From Dimorphilus gyrociliatus (taxonomy: Eukaryota; Annelida; Polychaeta; Dinophilidae), in NCBI GenBank assembly GCA_904063045.1, contig CAJFCJ010000046.1:238028-302027 (forward strand): DNA of 64,000 nucleotides, given 5' to 3'. Both the position numbers and the translations under genes were made by a program. Of the stretch, positions 58,594-64,000 are shown piece after piece; positions within the stretch are counted from its first letter, which is position 1; every line of letters starts with the position of its first letter. The notes under the pieces were generated by a model that had not been told where the DNA came from, ran no database searches, and saw only the letters and a list, made by a program, of their open reading frames with translations.

Positions 58594-59253
58594 TTATTGA
58601 GCTGCCAGCGCATTTATTGCTCTTGATTGAAGCAACTTTATATCATTTCCCTTTTCGACAATGTTTAAGAAGGATTTTCCTATATTTTCGGTGGTGGTTA
58701 CCTTATTTGGAGCAAGGCATCTTAAGACTGGGTAGAGTACTTTTACAACGGGTTCTGCAGCTCCGTATGTTCTGGAACTAACCTCTCCTATCGGTTTTAT
58801 AACTGCTAAACGAAAAACATATCCTTTTTTCCCAGAATGAATGATATAATTTTCAGTTTTCCCCCTAGCATCTTTCCAAAAAGACCCACTACTTTCTGTA
58901 GGATCACTGCCCTCTGCTGATATATATAAAAACGTCAGATCCGGATTTTGCTGCCAGAGAACGTCGGCAAACAATTTTGTAAGACCAAACGTCATTTTGT
59001 GATAATATTCTTCCTTTGCCCGAAAAGCAGTAATACCAATTGAAAAGAAGCAAGCATCGTAGCCCTTCAACTCCTCCTTAATGGAATCCAATTCGAACAT
59101 ATCCGTCAATAAAATTTCCTTCACCTTCGGATGGTTAAAACCAATGCTCTTTCGGTTGATTATTAACACTTCTTCCACTCTACTGTCTTTGACGCATTGC
59201 AGCAATGCTCCTTTTCCCATTAAGCCAGATGATCCTGTAATCACTACTTTCAT
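58594..59253 (-). CDS. NAD(P)-binding Rossmann-fold oxidoreductase (atypical SDR/HTATIP2-like), bacterial-looking
   Basis: This intronless frame of 219 residues starts at MKVVITGSSGLMGKGALLQC; an in-frame ATG 16 codons upstream (59301) adds only a hydrophobic stretch. The TGSSGLMG loop is the nucleotide-binding GxxGxxG motif of extended/atypical short-chain dehydrogenases. EVLIINRKS is the second strand that selects the cofactor, DACFFSIGI the fourth, and LTFLYISAEGSD the Ser strand. The usual YxxxK is displaced: GKTENYIIHSGKKGYVFRLA. The order resembles HTATIP2-type and bacterial epimerase-like proteins of Bacteroidetes. The lack of introns in a neighbourhood of spliced genes suggests horizontal transfer or a retrocopy. 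The substrate is unknown. Confidence 0.8.
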   Translation of the reverse strand: MKVVITGSSGLMGKGALLQCVKDSRVEEVLIINRKSIGFNHPKVKEILLTDMFELDSIKEELKGYDACFFSIGITAFRAKEEYYHKMTFGLTKLFADVLWQQNPDLTFLYISAEGSDPTESSGSFWKDARGKTENYIIHSGKKGYVFRLAVIKPIGEVSSRTYGAAEPVVKVLYPVLRCLAPNKVTTTENIGKSFLNIVEKGNDIKLLQSRAINALAAQ

Positions 59254-59477
59254 ACCTTTCTGTTTGAACACCATCAATCTAAGTAATGATAGATATAACA
59301 TTGTACTAAAATCATGTAATTTTGATAAAAATTAAAATTACAAAGACACAAGTTCAATATTTACCGGCTTTGTAAATCAAAATGAAGGTAATCTTAACGA
59401 AATATGGCAGGGAGGAAGCACCATCTCATGTTAAAGCGCCATCTGTAGTTTGTTAAATATTAATAAACAAGCATAAT

Positions 59478-59610
59478 TGTCCTACTTTTGCAACTTTGTT
59501 CTGCTCTATATGCAACAGAGTAATAGTAGTAGTATAGCAGCTGACACAGAGGTTTTCTATAATAGCTGAAAGCATGACATTCAGGTTGATAAACAACATT
59601 ATTTGCTGCC
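59478..59610 (-). repeat. Inverted repeat unit flanking the oxidoreductase gene (right)
   Basis: This is the reverse complement of the unit at 58054-58200. Being inside palindrome arm 2, it occurs a third time at about 63690-63825. Confidence 0.8.
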
Positions 59611-60047
59611 ACAAAACTTTTTTCTAGCAGCTGATTTGAATTCTTTGCGTTCTATTTTTATAAATTAATTATATTTTAATAATATTTGTTCATATTTATT
59701 GTATTTATTCAACAAAGATATGAGAGATCTTGTGACCAAGAAATATAAAAAAGTAAGAAAGTTATAAGCAATAGGCAGAATCTAGACTAGCATAAAGCAT
59801 CTTTAGCTGATGAGGCTAGATTCTCACTAAGATGACTTCAGGATGTGGACAAATGATGGTGAAAAAGACTTTAGGGCGACGAAAAATATGGGCAGGGATG
59901 GAGTAATGGTTCGGAGACTAATAACCTCTGATGGGTTATTCAAAGTAGGGAGGATAAGGAAACAGCTTGTGCTGACAAACATAGCTGCTGATATTATGTT
60001 CATTTGGTTATGAAATTAATTAATTATTTATTAATTAAATATATCAG

Positions 60048-60700
60048 TCATTTTCTTCGATATTGTCTATAATTTCGGAAGGGGAGGGGTTTTCTATAAT
60101 TTTGAGGACGTTTTCTGTCCTTTTGGAACCATTTTCTGTCATCTTCAAACTTCTTGCGATAACTAGTGAAGGTTCTTAGAGTTGTTCTTGTCCCATTCTG
60201 AAGGTTGAGGTTTGATCCAGAAAGACTAAACCTTGGAAAGTCTAGATGGACTGGAAAATTAATAAATTTAAGGTTACAGAGCTTTAAACCAAGAGAATTT
60301 AGGGGACATTCCCAAATTTTGAATATTCCTCCATCCAGCTTTATATCTTTAAATAGAATAAATCTTTCATTTTGGCAGCCATGTTTTAAAATATATTCAA
60401 TCTCAGTAGTAAGTTTCTCATTGAAATCACAAAAACGTAAATCTAGTTTCTTCAAAGTGTCCAATGACATTTGAAGTCCTTCACAAATATTCTTCACTCC
60501 ACCACCCAATTCTTTATTCTCGCATAGAATAATGGATTCAATATGGGAGCAATGCTGTAGCAAATTTCCAAAATCTGTCTACTTTGTTTTTCATTTAAAT
60601 TACAAGAATGAAAAGTTAAATTTTCAAAGTGCTTGATGACATTCGAAGTCCTCGACAAATATCCGCTTTTCCTTTACCTATTTTTCTATTGCCAGTTAGA
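60048..60700 (-). pseudogene. LRR gene fragment in palindrome 2 (left copy)
   Basis: The reverse frame 60563-60048 contains two to three LRR units of the local family: CSHIESIILCENKELGGGVK, NICEGLQMSLDTLKKLDL and CDFNEKLTTEIEYILKHG. It then loses the pattern and ends in a charged, Arg/Lys-rich tail (KKFEDDRKWFQKDRKRPQ). An upstream unit near 60570-60690 is in another frame. The tail is unlike any other copy in the window and is probably read-through of non-LRR sequence. Confidence 0.6.
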
Positions 60701-60726
60701 TTTGTTTTTTCAACCATTTTATAATT

Positions 60727-61710
60727 GCTCATCAAATCTAGGAGTTGAAATAGGTCTCTATCAATCAAAGGGCAAGTTTTCAAAAAGATACATTCACGAG
60801 ATCAGGAATCTATTCCCTAACATCTCTTTCTGCTCAACCTTTCGTTGAGTTCAATTTTCAAACTGTAGCCGTAAGTAGTGAATATGGGTTGGAAACATCC
60901 TGGTCAGGCTTTATGTATGAAGGAAACAATGTATTCTTTGTTGGTAGAAACTCTCCTTTTTTAGAAACAGGATACCAAATACCATTTACTCAAATTGTTG
61001 CACTGAGGGGTGCTGCTCTAATCATGCAGAATAGAGAGATTCAAGTCTTTTCAACTGGATGGTATTATGTTAATTTTGGCATTGGATTTTTAGGTAGATT
61101 ATCTTGTTTGGTAAGCCTCGTGAAAAATGTAGAATCTAGATCTTTTGAAAGATCTATAGCAAAAAACCACATAGATTCAATAGCCACTCAAGCATCTAGA
61201 GGAATTATTGTTAAATTGAATGAAAATGACAGGATATCATTAAAATTGCATGCTGGTGCATCAACATCAAGTAAAATGTCTACTTACATATCTGGATTTA
61301 AATTAAATTTAACTGTGGAAAGGCCAGCATTCTATGCCTATAGAACTGACAATGTGCTAGGATCATCAAGGGTAAAGATAGCCTATGATGCATGTGTCAT
61401 TGACACTAATTCTGGTTGGAATTCCTCAGAAAATGTTTTAACGTTGCAATTTCCGGTTTATATTATATTGATGTGTCTGTTGGCACATGGCCAAATTCAC
61501 AATCAATAATATATATTATGGTGAACAATGAACAAAGATTGGGTATGAGAAGAGCAAGACCAAGACCAGGCTATGAAACAATGAGCAGGGCAGGTTTATT
61601 AAAATTGCAAGTTAATGATAGAGTATCGGTAGAGACAAGTACTAATTTACATCATTGGCTTTGTTTTACATTTCTCCTTTATAATTTGGCATTATGTACT
61701 GTTGCATGAT
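60727..61710 (+). pseudogene. C1q-like gene fragment in palindrome 2 (left copy plus spacer)
   Basis: It begins in mid-domain (SNLGVEIGLYQSKGKFSK), directly next to the LRR fragment on the other strand. It shifts frame near 60785 and is then open to 61509. It covers the end of the first C1q-like domain (LETSWSGFMYEGNNVFFVG), the second (WYYVNFGIGFLGR...ASRGIIVKLNENDRISLKLH) and most of the third (PAFYAYRTDNVLGSSRVKIA). A further frame change near 61440 precedes GLYYIDVSVGTWPNSQSIIY and the end. That change coincides with the arm/spacer boundary. The CBM14 and TSP1 domains are absent. It is most similar to the gene at 39732-41693. Confidence 0.8.
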
Positions 61711-61864
61711 TAAATTGTATTTTAAATACCAGTGGAGTTGATTATTTATTCTGTCTTTTACCAAAGCTTAAGTGGATAATACATCAAAATAAAAGTTTTT
61801 AGAGAACTTTTGATGGTGCTTTTCAAATATCAATTTCTTTTCAAGCATTGAATTAAATCCACTA
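61443..61864. other. Spacer of palindrome 2
   Basis: The first 260 nt carry the C-terminal part of the third C1q-like domain, present only once. The rest is non-coding. Confidence 0.85.
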
Positions 61865-62573
61865 GTTAAAACATTTTCTGAGGAATTCCAACCAGAATTA
61901 GTGTCAATGACACATGCATCATAGGCTATCTTTACCCTTGATGATCCTAGCACATTGTCAGTTCTATAGGCATAGAATGCTGGCCTTTCCACAGTTAAAT
62001 TTAATTTAAATCCAGATATGTAAGTAGACATTTTACTTGATGTTGATGCACCAGCATGCAATTTTAATGATATCCTGTCATTTTCATTCAATTTAACAAT
62101 AATTCTCTAGATGCTTGAGTGGCTATTGAATCTATGTGGTTTTTTGCTATAGATCTTTCAAAAGATCTAGATTCTACATTTTTCACGAGGCTTACCAAAC
62201 AAGATAAATCTACCTAAAAATCCAATGCCAAAATTAACATAATACCATCCAGTTGAAAAGACTTGAATCTCTCTATTCTGCATGATTAGAGCAGCACCCC
62301 TCAGTGCAACAATTTGAGTAAATGGTATTTGGTATCCTGTTTCTAAAAAAGGAGAGTTTCTACCAACAAAGAATACATTGTTTCCTTCATACATAAAGCC
62401 TGACCAGGATGTTTCCAACCCATATTCACTACTTACGGCTACAGTTTGAAAATTGAACTCAACGAAAGGTTGAGCAGAAAGAGATGTTAGGGAATAGATT
62501 CCTGATCTCGTGAATGTATCTTTTTGAAAACTTGCCCTTTGATTGATAGAGACCTATTTCAACTCCTAGATTT
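61865..62573 (-). pseudogene. C1q-like gene fragment (right copy)
   Basis: This is the mirror of the left fragment. Single-base changes near 62106 and 62207 split it into two frames. The third domain stops at the arm boundary (NSGWNSSENVLT), then reads non-homologous sequence. Confidence 0.75.
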
Positions 62574-62599
62574 GATGAGCAATTATAAAATGGTTGAAA

Positions 62600-63240
62600 A
62601 AACAAATCTAACTGGCAATAGAAAAATAGGTAAAGGAAAAGCGGATATTTGTCGAGGACTTCGAATGTCATCAAGCACTTTGAAAATTTAACTTTTCATT
62701 CTTGTAATTTAAATGAAAAACAAAGTAGACAGATTTTGGAAATTTGCTACAGCATTGCTCCCATATTGAATCCATTATTCTATGCGAGAATAAAGAATTG
62801 GGTGGTGGAGTGAAGAATATTTGTGAAGGACTTCAAATGTCATTGGACACTTTGAAGAAACTAGATTTACGTTTTTGTGATTTCAATGAGAAACTTACTA
62901 CTGAGATTGAATATATTTTAAAACATGGCTGCCAAAATGAAAGATTTATTCTATTTAAAGATATAAAGCTGGATGGAGGAATATTCAAAATTTGGGAATG
63001 TCCCTAAATTCTCTTGGTTTAAAGCTCTGTAACCTTAAATTTATTAATTTTCCAGTCCATCTAGACTTTCCAAGGTTTGTCTTTCTGGATCAAACCTCAA
63101 CCTTCAGAATGGGACAAGAACAACTCTAAGAACCTTCACTAGTTATCGCAAGAAGTTTGAAGATGACAGAAAATGGTTCCAAAAGGACAGAAAACGTCCT
63201 CAAAATTATAGAAAACCCTCCCTTCCGAAATTATAGACAA
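62600..63240 (+). pseudogene. LRR gene fragment (right copy)
   Basis: This is the mirror of the fragment at 60048-60700. The frame from 62744 ends at 63007 (FKIWECP then TAA), where the left copy has an extra base and reads on. Confidence 0.6.
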
Positions 63241-64000
63241 TATCGAAGAAAATGACTGATATATTTAATTAATAAATAATTAATTAATTTCATAACCAAA
63301 TGAACATAATATCAGCAGCTATGTTTGTCAGCACAAGCTGTTTCCTTATCCTCCCTACTTTGAATAACCCATCAGAGGTTATTAGTCTCCGAACCATTAC
63401 TCCATCCCTGCCTATTTTTCGTCGCCCTAAAGTCTTTTTCACCATCATTTGTCCACATCTGAAGTCATCTTAGTGAGAATCTAGCCTCATCAGCTAAAGA
63501 TGCTTTATGCTAGTCTAGATTCTGCTATTGCTTATAACTTTCTTACTTTTTTATATTTCTTGGTCACAAGATCTCTCATATCTTTGTTGAATAAATACAA
63601 TAAATATGAACAAATATTATTAAAATATAATTAATTTATAAAAATAGAACGCAAAGAATTCAAATCAGCTGCTAGAAAAAAGTTTTGTGGCAGCAAATAA
63701 TGTTGTTTATCAACCTGAATGTCATGCTTTCAGCTATTATAGAAAACCTTTGTCAGCTGCTATACTACTACTATTACTCTGTTGCATATAGAGCAGAACA
63801 AAGTTGCAAAAGTAGGACAATTATGCTTGTTTATTAATATTTAACAAACTACAGATGGCGCTTTAACATGAGATGGTGCTTCCTCCCTGCCATATTTCGT
63901 TAAGATTACCTTCATTTTGATTTACAAAGCCGGTAAATATTGAACTTGTGTCTTTGTAATTTTAATTTTTATCAAAATTACATGATTTTAGTACAATGTT

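Larger units (their letters stand above)
59297..61442 (+). repeat. Left arm of palindrome 2
   Basis: This is the reverse complement of 61865-64000, nearly identical apart from small indels, mostly in G or T runs (for example near 60080, 59835 and 59892). The arm starts just upstream of the oxidoreductase start codon. The outer limit cannot be fixed because the right arm reaches the window end. The spacer is 61443-61864 (422 nt). Confidence 0.92.
61865..64000 (-). repeat. Right arm of palindrome 2 (runs off the window)
   Basis: This is the reverse complement of 59297-61442. The last bases of the window pair with 59297, so the arm may continue beyond and could include a second oxidoreductase gene. 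Confidence 0.92.

Noticed and set aside
1-64000. CRISPR arrays, bacterial operons, riboswitches or Rho-independent terminators.
   Set aside because: None are present; the window is eukaryotic and the tandem repeats seen lack CRISPR spacing.

Overview
The window is AT-rich nuclear DNA from an invertebrate animal. The evidence is a type 2 tRNA-Ser gene with internal polymerase III boxes, genes split by very short GT-AG introns (three of them exactly 57 nt), and animal-only families: DEG/ENaC channels, rhodopsin-class and LRR-type GPCRs, claudin, C1q, F5/8C and peritrophin domains. LDLa/LRR receptors, C1q-like and fucolectin-like domains fit a spiralian-type invertebrate, but I cannot name the phylum from this window.

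Layout. 1-8 kb: retrotransposon debris (including a clean solo LTR), the last exon of an HD-type phosphohydrolase, and decayed leucine-rich-repeat (LRR) fragments. 8.1-11.2 kb: a spliced DEG/ENaC channel gene with an unusually long extracellular loop. 11.6-15.2 kb: two decayed LDLa/LRR/7TM receptor relics on opposite strands. 15.7-16.5 kb: another LRR relic. 17.3-29.2 kb: a giant palindrome with arms of about 5.86 kb around a 178-nt spacer; each arm holds an LRR gene, an LDLa fragment, a small four-exon secreted-protein gene and a Ty3/gypsy remnant. The right arm stops at a run of six N. 30.2-31.3 kb: an intronless peptide-receptor-like GPCR. 32.6-33.4 kb: a three-exon caspase homologue that has lost its catalytic residues. 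34.3-35.8 kb: a decayed fucolectin-like (F5/8C) gene and a FLYWCH-finger ORF. 37-41.7 kb: a tandem pair of peritrophin/C1q genes, the first broken by two transposons and the second intact (CBM14 x2, TSP1, C1q-like x3). 43.2 kb: tRNA-Ser(AGA). 43.8-44.7 kb: a claudin-like gene. 45.8-51.7 kb: a large multi-exon receptor (signal peptide, SRCR-like units, LDLa modules, LRRs, 7TM). 53-54.4 kb: a truncated Tc1/mariner transposase and a secreted lamin-tail-domain protein. 58.6-59.3 kb: an intronless bacterial-looking NAD(P)-binding oxidoreductase. 59.3-64 kb: a second palindrome with arms of at least 2.14 kb around a 422-nt spacer, cut by the window end.

The genes do not form an operon or pathway. 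Most encode secreted or surface recognition modules (LRR, LDLa, SRCR-like, C1q-like, F5/8C-like, chitin-binding), many present as an intact copy plus nearby broken copies. The locus looks like a fast-turnover recognition-gene cluster rearranged by inverted duplication and small DNA transposons. The most striking signal is a sharply bounded block of about 610 bp in the first palindrome, inside the secreted-protein gene, where otherwise nearly identical arms differ strongly.
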